A DNA stretch of 46,519 nt from an uncultured Eubacteriaceae bacterium (GCA_903789635.1 CAIFEY010000023.1:1-46519), one strand, 5' to 3'. Positions 18,034-26,109 are shown, numbered from the stretch's first letter. The notes: generated from the letters alone by a model not told the origin. Translations and numbers: made by a program.

Positions 18034-18083
18034 AAAAAAAGGCCTTCCCGCAGCTCCTTTTACAGAGTGCAGGAAAGACCTTT
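18034..18083 (-). terminator. Terminator of the BCCT transporter operon
   Basis: On the minus strand AAAGG-CTTTCCTGCA pairs with TGCGGGAAG-CCTTT with mismatches and runs into seven Ts. It lies 65 bases past the transporter stop and separates this operon from the glycine riboswitch promoter. Confidence 0.85.
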
Positions 18084-18147
18084 GTCCGTCTAAATAGTTG
18101 CGCAGTAGAGAAGCGTTTCCGAGGCCAACGGTTAGACCTCTGCGCAA

Positions 18148-19638
18148 TTAAACCTTCTCTGACTTCAGTATCTTCATCAGTGACGCCATCTCCGCAAACA
18201 TGATGAATATGAATGGGAAGGCTGCCACCAGGGAGATGGTCTGCAGCGGTTTCAGTCCGCCAGCCATCATCATTCCGATTGCCATTACAGACTGAATGAC
18301 ACCCCAGATGACCATCTTCTTCTTCGGCGGGTTCTGCGCTCCGTCGCTGGAGAGCATGGAAAGTACGAACGTTCCCGAGTTCGCCGATGTGATAAAGAAT
18401 GTGTTCAGCAGGATAATCGCTACAATTGACAACAATTTAGCAATCGGATAGTGCTGAAGGACTATGAATAGTCCGGTCTCCGGCGCGGCCGCAATCTGTG
18501 CGATCTCTGCGTGGGACAGGATACCGGTTGTTGCCAGGTGCAGTCCGAGGGATCCGTAAATTGCGAACCATACGATAGACATTGCAGCCGGTACGAATAC
18601 AACGCCCAGGATAAACTGACGGATTGTTCTTCCGCGGGAGATTCTCGCGATGAATACGCCTACGAAAGGTGCCCATGCGATGAACCATGCCCAGTAGAAA
18701 ATTCTCCAGTTATAGGTCCAGCTGTTGTCGCCATATCCGTTTACCAGGACGGAATCCTTGATAAAATTCTGAATATACGAAGCAACACCGCCTGTCAGAT
18801 TATTCAGGATCTCAAGCTTAGGTCCGATCAGGAAACCGACGATCATCAGTCCTACGAACAGGTAGAGGTTGACATCCGAGATAACTTTGATGCCCTTCTC
18901 AATTCCGGAAGCCGCAGTCCAGATATATACGACAGAAATCAGAATGATAATGACGATCTGAACCGTCAGGTTGGACGGAAGGCCTACGACCATGTGAAGA
19001 CCCGAGTTAATCTGCATGACACCCAGTCCCAGAGAGGTTACAACGCCTGCGACAGTTGCGAAAACTGCCAGAATATCGACGGCTGTTCCCAGACCGCCCT
19101 TGGCCTTGTCACCCAGCAGCGGAACCAGTGTTGTGCTGACCATTGCGTTCTGCTTCTTGCGGAAGCCGAAGTATGCGAGTGCCAGTCCCATGATTGCGTA
19201 GTTCGCCCACGGGGAGATACCCCAGTGCATATAGGCAGCCTTCATCGCGAAGTTTGCCGCAGCGGTAGTCTCAGGTTTGATTCCCGCAGCCGGACCTGCA
19301 TAGAAGGACATTGGCTCTGCAACTCCCCAGAATACCAGTCCTACGCCCATTCCGCAGCCAAACAGCATCGCGATCCAGGACAGAGTACTGAACTGAGGTT
19401 TTTCTCCATCATCGCCCAGAGTAACTTTGCCGTACTTACTGAAGGCGAGGAAGATACAAAATACTACAAACACGACCATGGCGATACAATACAGCCAGCC
19501 GAAGTCTGTGGTGAAGAAACTGAACAGTGCATTAGCTACGACTGTGAAGTTCGCGTTTGCGAATACAGCCCAAACGGCAATGCACGCACATATAATAAGC
19601 GAGACAATGAAAACAATACTGCTCTTGCTCCGTTTCAT
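18148..19638 (-). CDS. BCCT family betaine/choline/carnitine-type transporter
   Basis: A 496-residue membrane protein with about 12 hydrophobic segments. BCCT signatures are the glycine-rich stretch FGCGMGVGLVFWGVAEP, HWGISPWANYAI, and WAPFVGVFIARISRGRTIRQF with the conserved tryptophan. Such carriers import trimethylammonium compounds such as glycine betaine, carnitine or choline, driven by sodium or proton gradients or by exchange. I take the ATG at 19638; an earlier ATG at 19650 is possible because neither has a strong ribosome site. It follows the grdH-like gene by 151 bases with a large hairpin between them. That link makes betaine, or less likely sarcosine, the best guess for both. Confidence 0.9.
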   Translation of the reverse strand: MKRSKSSIVFIVSLIICACIAVWAVFANANFTVVANALFSFFTTDFGWLYCIAMVVFVVFCIFLAFSKYGKVTLGDDGEKPQFSTLSWIAMLFGCGMGVGLVFWGVAEPMSFYAGPAAGIKPETTAAANFAMKAAYMHWGISPWANYAIMGLALAYFGFRKKQNAMVSTTLVPLLGDKAKGGLGTAVDILAVFATVAGVVTSLGLGVMQINSGLHMVVGLPSNLTVQIVIIILISVVYIWTAASGIEKGIKVISDVNLYLFVGLMIVGFLIGPKLEILNNLTGGVASYIQNFIKDSVLVNGYGDNSWTYNWRIFYWAWFIAWAPFVGVFIARISRGRTIRQFILGVVFVPAAMSIVWFAIYGSLGLHLATTGILSHAEIAQIAAAPETGLFIVLQHYPIAKLLSIVAIILLNTFFITSANSGTFVLSMLSSDGAQNPPKKKMVIWGVIQSVMAIGMMMAGGLKPLQTISLVAAFPFIFIMFAEMASLMKILKSEKV

Positions 19639-19682
19639 ATAAACCCCCATTTCCCGGGGATCCACCATACATGAACAGTACG

Positions 19683-19752
19683 GGCGGGGCAGCTATGTAA
19701 TTTCGCATTTAATTTCCAGACAGCTGCCCCGCCGGGGCGGAGGCCCCGGCGC
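19683..19752 (-). other. Twin GC-rich hairpins in the grdH-BCCT gap
   Basis: GGCGGGGCAGCT (19683-19694) pairs perfectly with AGCTGCCCCGCC (19722-19733). Immediately beside it GCCGGGG pairs with CCCCGGC (19731-19752), sharing about three bases. There is no T run. They could set the ratio of transporter to reductase mRNA by processing or attenuation. Confidence 0.6.
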
Positions 19753-19789
19753 AGCCCGTCTGTATGATTTGGGAGGAAACCCCTGATAA

Positions 19790-21088
19790 TTAAACGCGGA
19801 ATACAGTCTGCTCCTCGACGCCAGTAGCGAGAGCTTCCAGAGCAACGTGTACTCTGTGATAACGAAGCTTCCACTGGTCCTCCTTCGAAGTACCCGGGTC
19901 ACCCAGCGGATACGGGATGGAGATGGTCGGAACGATTCTGTTCGCTCCAACTGTCATAGAAACTGGGACAATATTACACATGTGGACGATCGGAATGCCT
20001 GCACGCTCGATCTCCTTGACCATCGTTGCACCGCAACGCGTACAGGTTCCTCAGGTGCTCACCATGATACAGCCGTCGACATGGTCCTCCTGCAGAAGCG
20101 GAAGGATTTCCTTAGCCATTCTGGCTGCTTCTTTCTCTGTTGTTCCTGTTCCTACTGTGGAGTAGAAATACGGATGCAGTTTTCCGTAAACGCCTTCCTT
20201 TTCCATTGCCTTCATTACGTCGACAGGCATGATGACGTTCGGGTCAGCATTAGCTGCTGCCGGGTCGAATCCTGCGTGAACGGTCTTGAATACGCCGCTC
20301 TCAAGACGATCCATGTCGGAAATGTCGTATTTACCCCAGCGGGTTGCAGATGCAGACTGGATACGGTCCGGGTTGTCTACAGGAACGATACCACCGGTGG
20401 TCAACAGTGCGATGTTGGCCTTGCTGAGGTCAGCGATCGGAGCAGCAACCGGTACACGGTCCATCTTAGGAACGATGAGCTCGGAAGTGTACGGCTCGCC
20501 CGTGATTCTCGCATGGAGCATCTTCATGAAACGGTCAGCAGCGGTCTCCTCGACGAATACCTGATGACGATGTCCGGTTGGGAAGTAGTTCAGCTCATCA
20601 GCAGGGCCGATCGGCTGATCGTTCAGGTAGAGATTTGCCACCTTGCAGACTGCCGGGAGGTCCTTACGCATCTTGGATGCGATGTTTCCGCCCTTCAGGA
20701 TGATGATGTCCTTACGGAACATCTCAACTCCAGGGTTCTCCTGGTTCATTGAGGTTACTACCGGTACTCCGAACTTCTCTTTAACTGCCTTGCAGATTGT
20801 TCCGCATGCAACTCCGTAACGTCCAGCGTTGAATGCCGGTCCTGCAACGAAGATATCGAACTCCAGCGGCTCCAGGAAACCAAGAATCTGATTGACAGCG
20901 TCCTCGGTATTGGTGCCCATATAGTTATCACCACAAATGATGGTGTGTGTTACTTCAGCGTCAAGCTTCTGGTTGTAAGCCATAGCCGGTCCGATCTGAC
21001 CCTCATGAATGGAAGGTCCGACACCTGCTGTGTCCTCACCACCTAACTGGCCGAAGAACTGGTTAACATATACAATGGCTTTTTTCAT
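19790..21088 (-). CDS. grdH: GrdB-family reductase selenoprotein, probably betaine reductase (Sec346)
   Basis: A 432-residue GrdB/GrdF/GrdH-type selenoprotein. The in-frame TGA at 20051-20053 encodes residue 346 in IMVSTUGTCTRCGAT; without it the gene would appear as two pieces. Shared blocks with GrdB are FVAGPAFNAGRYGVACG, GGIVPVDNPDRIQSASATRWG and TVGANRIVP. The rest has diverged, and GYFP/NYFPTGHRHQ-type loops differ. It follows the grdI-like gene by 65 bases and precedes a BCCT carrier. I infer betaine as substrate from the carrier; sarcosine (GrdF) is the alternative, and sequence alone does not decide. Confidence 0.8.
20024..20053 (-). promoter_or_regulatory. bSECIS-like hairpin of the second grdB-type gene
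   Basis: The UGA at 20051-20053 is followed after 12 bases by CGUUGC-GGU-GCAACG. All 41 bases at 20019-20059 are identical to the grdB site, including synonymous positions, while flanking codons have diverged. Confidence 0.75.
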
Positions 21089-21153
21089 CTTAACCTTCTC
21101 CTCCTATTAGATTTAAATAAGTGTAAGACTTAGAAATTTTCTCTGTAGATGAT

Positions 21154-22479
21154 TTAGAAATCCTTCATGGTCTTGTGGGACCAGCCAACTGTCTGATCTC
21201 CGCAGAAGAGTCCGTTGTCCTCCATCAGGACGGATCCGTCCTCTCTTACAGAAGGTCCGATGTTCTCATCGAAGTCCCATCCGCCGGAGTTTCCGTCTCT
21301 GCCGAGAGCTTCAAGCTCACCCAGTACTGTATCCATAGGAGGAAGCTCGATCAGCTCAGATACGTTTCCTGTGGAAACCATCGCGACGAGTTTCTCGTCC
21401 AGAGTAACCAGCGGCTGAGATGCGCCGTCACGGCCTGTGCACTCGTTTGCTACGCCGACAACCTTGATTCCAGCTGTCTCCAGTGCAGCGATTGCTCCAA
21501 CATAGTCAGCGTCCGGGTTTCCGTAGCCTTCCTCTGTAACCAGAGCGAAGTCAGCGCCGAGCTCTGTAGCCTGCTGAACGATCATCTGGATAACTCTCTC
21601 CTTCTGGTCCATGGCTACGTTGAGGTTCGCCATGATGACGCCGAGGAAGTTGTAATATGTTCCGTCCTCATCCATCAGTCTTCTCAGGATCGGGAAGTTC
21701 TGGAAGTCATATGTGGACCACTTGGAGGAGCACGGCATGAAGGATCCGCTTACCAGCGCACCGTCCAGGATTTCCTGCGGGCTCATCAGAGTCGGCAGAT
21801 AGTGGTTCATGTCCCATCCGTAGATCAGGTCGTTGTATCCCATAGCCTCCATCTGAGACTGCGGCTGAAGTACTGCTACTACAGACGGCAGATCGTTGAT
21901 CTCCTGCGGTCTCTTGGTGATCGGCGTCGTCTCGTAAACATCGGTGTCCTCAGGAGTGAGCTCCTTTACGCACTTTCCGATGTATCCTGCCAGCTTGTGG
22001 CCTGCACGGCGGAGTGCGTCGTTCATCTTCTGCTGCTCATGCTTCTCGAACTCTTCGTTGGTATCTGCTACCAGAACGATGTTGTTCAGTTCACCGAAGT
22101 GTGTGAGCTTCTGTCCCGGGCCGCTCATGTCGATGAGTCCGTCCTGGAATCCGCCCCAGTGTCTTCCGACTACCAGTACGCTGCAGTTCTTGAGCGCGTG
22201 GAGTGTTCCGTTTCCGGACTGTCTCAGGTCGTCCGTGTAACCCGGGAATAATCCCTCTCCGTCTGTGCGGACTCTAGGCTCGATTGCCTCCTTGACCGGT
22301 GTCATTCTGATGGAATCTCCCGGCTTGGCAATGTAGAGTTCAGCTTCCGTAATTCTGTCGTCTTCGCGGACAAAGTTCAGGGCGTCTTCCTTATTGATAG
22401 TCAAAATGCCATCCTTGAAAGACAATTCATCCCCGAACACAATATCCTTGACGTAGAAATTACCAATTTCCAATTTCAT
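21154..22479 (-). CDS. grdI: GrdE-like component B proprotein, probably betaine-specific
   Basis: A 441-residue paralogue of GrdE (KLEIGNFYVKDIVFGDE, FQDGLIDMSGPGQKL, VTEEGYGNPDADY, ECTGRDGASQPL). At the alignment position of GrdE's cleavage pair N241-C242 it has S246-F247, in GALVSGSFMPCSSKW, and the nearest cysteine is C250. Pyruvoyl formation would therefore need a different cleavage point, perhaps before C250, or be absent. It also carries a C-terminal extension of about 25 residues ending WSHKTMKDF. AGGAGG precedes the ATG, and the leader just upstream closely resembles that of grdE. It forms a pair with the following Sec subunit; betaine versus sarcosine specificity is inferred from the neighbouring BCCT gene. 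Confidence 0.8.
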   Translation of the reverse strand: MKLEIGNFYVKDIVFGDELSFKDGILTINKEDALNFVREDDRITEAELYIAKPGDSIRMTPVKEAIEPRVRTDGEGLFPGYTDDLRQSGNGTLHALKNCSVLVVGRHWGGFQDGLIDMSGPGQKLTHFGELNNIVLVADTNEEFEKHEQQKMNDALRRAGHKLAGYIGKCVKELTPEDTDVYETTPITKRPQEINDLPSVVAVLQPQSQMEAMGYNDLIYGWDMNHYLPTLMSPQEILDGALVSGSFMPCSSKWSTYDFQNFPILRRLMDEDGTYYNFLGVIMANLNVAMDQKERVIQMIVQQATELGADFALVTEEGYGNPDADYVGAIAALETAGIKVVGVANECTGRDGASQPLVTLDEKLVAMVSTGNVSELIELPPMDTVLGELEALGRDGNSGGWDFDENIGPSVREDGSVLMEDNGLFCGDQTVGWSHKTMKDF

Positions 22480-22607
22480 ATCTGTTTCCCTCCTTTTACA
22501 GAAGATAAAAATGTAGGCGATTAATTGGTCTTGAGTAATGTTTAGATTGAATATTGATTCTGTGATAATATAGGCAATATTCGGGCTGCAAATCTACACG
22601 CGGTAAG

Positions 22608-22800
22608 TTCACAGCCGCTAGTCGGCGGCCGGCATGCCGCTTTCGGCCGATGCCTCGTCTCCCGACTGGAAATCCTTCAACCCCTCGGTTTATATTCACC
22701 TGTACGATGCCGTTGCAGACGACCTCATGAGCGTTGCCGGACTTTTCACTTGACCATCGGATTATCGTTAATTAACTATAATGATACATCCAGCACTCAC
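22608..22800 (-). pseudogene. Remnant of grdX in the duplicated operon
   Basis: Nucleotides here align with both ends of the intact grdX: the start side near 22740-22800 (ACTTTTCA-TTGACCATCGGATT) and the stop side near 22608-22690 (GACTGGAAATC). About half the gene is deleted in between, the start ATG has become GTG, and the stop codon and frame are lost. Flanking leader bases up to the riboswitch-like element and down to the grdI-like start are also recognisably duplicated. Confidence 0.8.
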
Positions 22801-22872
22801 AACGTCTTATTCCTACTGAGAGGTACGGTAAGACGCGAGGCTCTCTGCGCGTCTTCGCACATCTGATGAAAG

Positions 22873-22918
22873 AAAAAGGGGCCGTACCAACAGGCGCTCT
22901 AACTCCTGCGATTGTCCC
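22873..22918 (-). terminator. Terminator of the diverged riboswitch copy
   Basis: On the minus strand GGGACAATCGCAGG pairs with CCTGTTGGTACGGCCCC less perfectly than in the first copy, some pairs being kept as G-U, and is followed by TTTTTC. Confidence 0.6.
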
Positions 22919-22975
22919 TTCTGCCTGCAGAATGAAAGAGTATTACATTTCTTTCATTCATTCAGAATTCGGTCC

Positions 22976-23057
22976 GTTCTCCGATCCCGTTCCGGAAAGA
23001 TTCACAGCGTCTGCCGCCCCATCCGGTTGTCACATATTTGACGATCTCACGGAAAAC
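22976..23057 (-). promoter_or_regulatory. Diverged glycine-riboswitch-like element
   Basis: This 82-base element is homologous to the aptamer upstream of grdX. The closing stem persists as GTTTTC/GAGAAC through a G-U pair, and ATCGGAGAACGGACC is unchanged. The ligand core has changed: CCGAAGGGGCAA has become CCGGATGGGGCGG, and CAGGTAAAAGGA has become CCGGAACGGGA. It stands between a conserved promoter and a terminator, ahead of the grdI/grdH operon. It may be a decayed switch or one with altered ligand. Confidence 0.75.
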
Positions 23058-23086
23058 TTCATCCCACTGGTTCAGATTTCACATCA

Positions 23087-23115
23087 ATAATATCAATCCG
23101 TTAATTAATAGTCAA
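23087..23115 (-). promoter_or_regulatory. Promoter of the grdI-grdH operon
   Basis: On the minus strand TTGACT and TATTAT are 17 bases apart, at the same distance from the riboswitch-like element as in the first copy. Confidence 0.7.
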
Positions 23116-23156
23116 TAGATATGGCTTATATTTCGTTTCGTAATCGTGATTATTAA

Positions 23157-23197
23157 AAACATGATTAGAATTATGTATATATATTCTAATCATGTTT
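23157..23197. repeat. 15-bp AT-rich inverted repeat
   Basis: AAACATGATTAGAAT and ATTCTAATCATGTTT are perfect inverted repeats separated by 11 bases, 40 bases upstream of the grdI operon promoter. It may be an operator or an auxiliary terminator. Confidence 0.7.
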
Positions 23198-23228
23198 AAA
23201 AAATATTCCACAATCGGCACGAAAATCA

Positions 23229-23286
23229 AAAAATAAAAAACAATACCGCAATCCACACCACCCAGCTGGGTTTATGGACCGCGGTA
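23229..23286 (-). terminator. Terminator of the DUF3841 gene
   Basis: On the minus strand TACCGC-GTCCA pairs with TGGAT-GCGGTA and is followed by a long T-rich tract. It lies 100 bases past the DUF3841 stop. Confidence 0.85.
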
Positions 23287-23385
23287 CTATTTCCGTTTTC
23301 TTCCTATATATATTATTTTCTATACCTATTTATATAGACAAAACAGATACCTGCACTTCACACGTGCTTCTGACGACATCACGCG

Positions 23386-24018
23386 TTAATCCACTGCCGG
23401 GTAATACGTGTCGTCCGGGTAGAGGATGTCCACGACCTGATCCTTCGTGATCTCCCAGATGTTTCCGCAGACGTGCCACGGCGACCAGGTGTCGATCTGG
23501 AAGATGCGCTCCCAGCTGTCCCTGATCCGCTGCTCCTCCTCCGGGAACTGCCCCGCGTGCTTTCCCTGCATAATCTGAAAGCTGCTCGCGATTCCGAGCT
23601 CGTGGATATGCCTGCGGTAGGCCTCCTCGTCCTCCGGATCCTTAGGCAGGTAGATGCGGTTCAGGACGTAGTCCCACTTTCCGTCGTCGAAGAAACAGAT
23701 CTTCTCGCGCGGGACGTCGATGACGTAGGCTACGGTCCCCGGGATCGGGCGCAGGCAGTTTTCCTTGCACACGGAGCACCAGATCGGCGCGTGCACGTCG
23801 TCCGGCTTCGGCACGATCTTGGCGACGCGTTCGGTCAGCCAGTCGTAGCTCTCCAGGAAAAGCGGAGCCACGTCGCCCAGGTGAAGCTCCACGTAGATTC
23901 GCTGGTTGATGATTCTGCCGTCATGCTCCAGCTGATTGAGTGTCTTGTCGTTCTGGCGGGTGTACAGGCGGACGACCGGTTTGCTCGTCAGCTCGATAAT
24001 ATCCTTTTCCGTGATCAT
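23386..24018 (-). CDS. DUF3841-like protein
   Basis: A 210-residue soluble protein with the pattern of DUF3841: VRLYTRQ near the N-terminus, FLESYDWLTERV, PIWCSV, a central FFDDGKWDYVLNRIYLP and a C-terminal RDSWERIFQID...VVDIL. No function is known. It contains five cysteines, two in CSVCKENC (about 81-88), which could bind a metal. It is alone between the trxA terminator and its own terminator, so it needs a promoter in the short gap at 24019-24036 or readthrough. Context gives no clear role in the reductase pathway. Confidence 0.7.
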   Translation of the reverse strand: MITEKDIIELTSKPVVRLYTRQNDKTLNQLEHDGRIINQRIYVELHLGDVAPLFLESYDWLTERVAKIVPKPDDVHAPIWCSVCKENCLRPIPGTVAYVIDVPREKICFFDDGKWDYVLNRIYLPKDPEDEEAYRRHIHELGIASSFQIMQGKHAGQFPEEEQRIRDSWERIFQIDTWSPWHVCGNIWEITKDQVVDILYPDDTYYPAVD

Positions 24019-24036
24019 TTGGTCCCTCCATTAAAG

Positions 24037-24080
24037 AAAGGCCCTCCTGCACTCTGTGCTGAGGAGTGCGGGAAGGCCTT
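24037..24080 (-). terminator. Terminator of the trxB-trxA operon
   Basis: AAGGCC-TCC-GCACT pairs with AGTGC-GGA-GGCCTT, followed on the minus strand by TTTCTTT. It lies about 165 bases past trxA. Its core resembles the terminator after the BCCT gene, suggesting shared ancestry. Confidence 0.8.
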
Positions 24081-24244
24081 AAATTCCGTCTATTTACGCT
24101 GCAGTCAGGCTTCTGTGAGGTCCGCGGCGAGGTCTCTGCTCCTCTTCGCGGCAAAGGACATCCTGTGCTGGGGGACATCCCCTCCGATCCTCGTAAGTGC
24201 CTGCTGTCCTGCAGTCATTGCCGGTTGATTGGTGTACGTCCGAA

Positions 24245-24565
24245 TTAGATGTACTTCTGAATCATTGCCTCGATTGCTTCCGGTGTGCAGTCGTCCTTGA
24301 CGAGCTCTTCAACCTTCTCGCCGTCCTTGTAGATTGCCATTACAGGCAGTCCCAGGATCTGCTGCTTGATTGCCATGCGGCGAGCATGTGTTGTGTTCAG
24401 GGAAGCGAACTTCATCTTGTCGCCGTACTGATCAGCAAAACCGTGAACCTTAGGCATCAGAGCCATGCATGGCTGGCATCCGTCACCAAAGAAATCTACG
24501 AATACATATCCATCCTTGTAGTTCAGAACTTCTTCTTCAAAATTCTTCTTATCGCACTCTACCAT
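24245..24565 (-). CDS. trxA: Thioredoxin of the glycine-reductase type (CQPC active site)
   Basis: A 106-residue thioredoxin. The active site is C30-Q31-P32-C33 in FFGDGCQPCMALMP instead of WCGPC; the preceding glycine and this loop resemble thioredoxins that serve Grd reductases, where GCxPC replaces WCGPC. The cis-proline loop is LGLPVMAIY. It would reduce oxidised GrdA after each turnover. The start at 24565 has AGGAGG 7 bases upstream; a longer reading is unsupported. It follows trxB in one operon. The changed active site probably tunes potential or partner choice, which is inference. Confidence 0.9.
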   Translation of the reverse strand: MVECDKKNFEEEVLNYKDGYVFVDFFGDGCQPCMALMPKVHGFADQYGDKMKFASLNTTHARRMAIKQQILGLPVMAIYKDGEKVEELVKDDCTPEAIEAMIQKYI

Positions 24566-24734
24566 TTCATTACCTCCTGAAATTCGGCGGGCCGTCCTTC
24601 GGGACCGGTCCCGCAGCATTTGTATATGTGTGTATGTTTACGTATAAATGTCTGTATGTTGTATGTGCCGGCCCGCTGCGGGCCGCATGTGCACAGAAAC
24701 GCTGTCACTTCTGCACGGATGTCCGGTTTGATGT

Positions 24735-25679
24735 TTAATAAGTGGACATGCTCTTCTCTACCTGAACGGAAGCGATTGCTCCGTCGGCAGCTGCTGTGAC
24801 AACCTGACGCAGGCTCTTAACGCGGACGTCTCCGGCTGCATAAACGCCAGGGATGTTCGTGTGCATATCCTGATCCGTCGGGATATATCCGCGCTCGTCC
24901 ATCTCCAGTCCTGTGTCCTGGAAAATCTGTGTATTCGGAACCGTTCCTACGAATCCGAACAGGCCGAACATTCCGTCGTCCTCGTCAGCTGTGATCGTCG
25001 TGATCTCGCCTGTCTTGACGTTCTTAACGTCCATGGAGGACAGCAGTCCCTCGCCGTGCAGTGCTACGACTACAGAATCCCACATGAAGTGGAGCTTAGG
25101 GTTCTTGAATGCCTTCTCCTGTACGTGCTTGTCTGCGCGCAGCTCGTTTCTTCTGTGGATAACCGTTACGCTGCGGGCAAACTTGGTCAGGTACATAGCC
25201 TCTTCAACTGCGGAATTTCCGCCTCCGACTACGTAAACTTCGAAATCTTCGAAGAAGTTCGCGTCGCAGGTTGCGCAGTAGGAAACACCCTTTCCTGTGA
25301 ATACGCCCTCGTTCTCGCATCCGATCGGACGAGCATGTGCGCCGGTTGCGATGATAACGTTGTGCGTCTTATAGTCCCGCTTAACACCGTGCAGAACCTT
25401 TACATCTCCCTTTAACTCAACGGACTGAATGCTGTCGGACGCTCTCTTGGCCCCGAATCCCTCAGCCTGAGCTGCCATGCGGGCAACCAGTTCCGGTCCG
25501 GACTCGCCCTGAACCGCCTGGCCAGGATAATTCTCGATACTGTCAGTAATCGCGATCTGTCCGCCGTCCTGTCCTCTTTCCAGAATAAGCGCATTCATCT
25601 GACTTCTTCCGGCATACAGTCCCGCGGACAGTCCTGCCGGTCCAGCTCCGAGGATGACGACATCATAGATTTCTTCCAT
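24735..25679 (-). CDS. trxB: Thioredoxin reductase
   Basis: A 314-residue flavoprotein of the low-molecular-weight thioredoxin reductase type. FAD-binding GAGPAGLSAG is at 11-20, the redox pair C135-A-T-C138 at SYCATCD, the nucleotide-binding VGGGNSAVEEA at 151-161, and HRRNELR, a basic patch favouring NADPH. The C-terminal FAD motif is YAAGDVR. It transfers electrons from NADPH to TrxA and so drives the Grd reductases. GGAGG is 6 bases before the ATG at 25679. It is first of a two-gene operon with trxA, about 170 bases apart, with GC-rich palindromic sequence between them. Confidence 0.95.
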   Translation of the reverse strand: MEEIYDVVILGAGPAGLSAGLYAGRSQMNALILERGQDGGQIAITDSIENYPGQAVQGESGPELVARMAAQAEGFGAKRASDSIQSVELKGDVKVLHGVKRDYKTHNVIIATGAHARPIGCENEGVFTGKGVSYCATCDANFFEDFEVYVVGGGNSAVEEAMYLTKFARSVTVIHRRNELRADKHVQEKAFKNPKLHFMWDSVVVALHGEGLLSSMDVKNVKTGEITTITADEDDGMFGLFGFVGTVPNTQIFQDTGLEMDERGYIPTDQDMHTNIPGVYAAGDVRVKSLRQVVTAAADGAIASVQVEKSMSTY

Positions 25680-25801
25680 ATTGCACCTCCACAGTACCGC
25701 TTCCAGCGATACCACATTGAAAATCCGATGGTCAGAATTCCAGTTCGCTTCGGCATTAGAGCGGTGCCTCATCGTGCGTTCCGGAAAATCTTTCTACATC
25801 C

Positions 25802-25829
25802 ATTATATCGATTTTCTAGATATTGACAA
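25802..25829 (-). promoter_or_regulatory. Promoter of trxB-trxA
   Basis: On the minus strand TTGTCA and a perfect TATAAT are 16 bases apart, about 125 bases upstream of trxB. Confidence 0.65.
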
Positions 25830-26030
25830 CCATTTCAAGAGACTTCCTTGATATTTTTTAAACAGGATTATTTTTCACAATTTCAATGTTGTATTTTTGT
25901 TAACGAACAACAAAAGTTACGTCCATCTTATTGGATAATATCTGTAATATGTCATGCAAGCGCGTTATTATTTGCATTCCGTCAGAATTTTTGACGCCAG
26001 GCGGATGGATTTCACCAAAGCAGGACAACA

Positions 26031-26109
26031 GGACGGCTGGTGCACTCGATCATGTGGACTTTGCCGCAGCGGGACGGCTGGTGCTTCCGATGCGGTGAAC
26101 TTTGCCGCC
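26031..26109. repeat. Imperfect 40-bp tandem duplication
   Basis: GGACGGCTGGTGC...GGACTTTGCCGC (26031-26071) is repeated as GGACGGCTGGTGC...GAACTTTGCCGCC (26072-26109). It lies 150 bases upstream of the double-cubane cluster gene in an otherwise AT-rich intergenic region (25830-26258) where I see no other gene. Its role is unknown. Confidence 0.6.
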
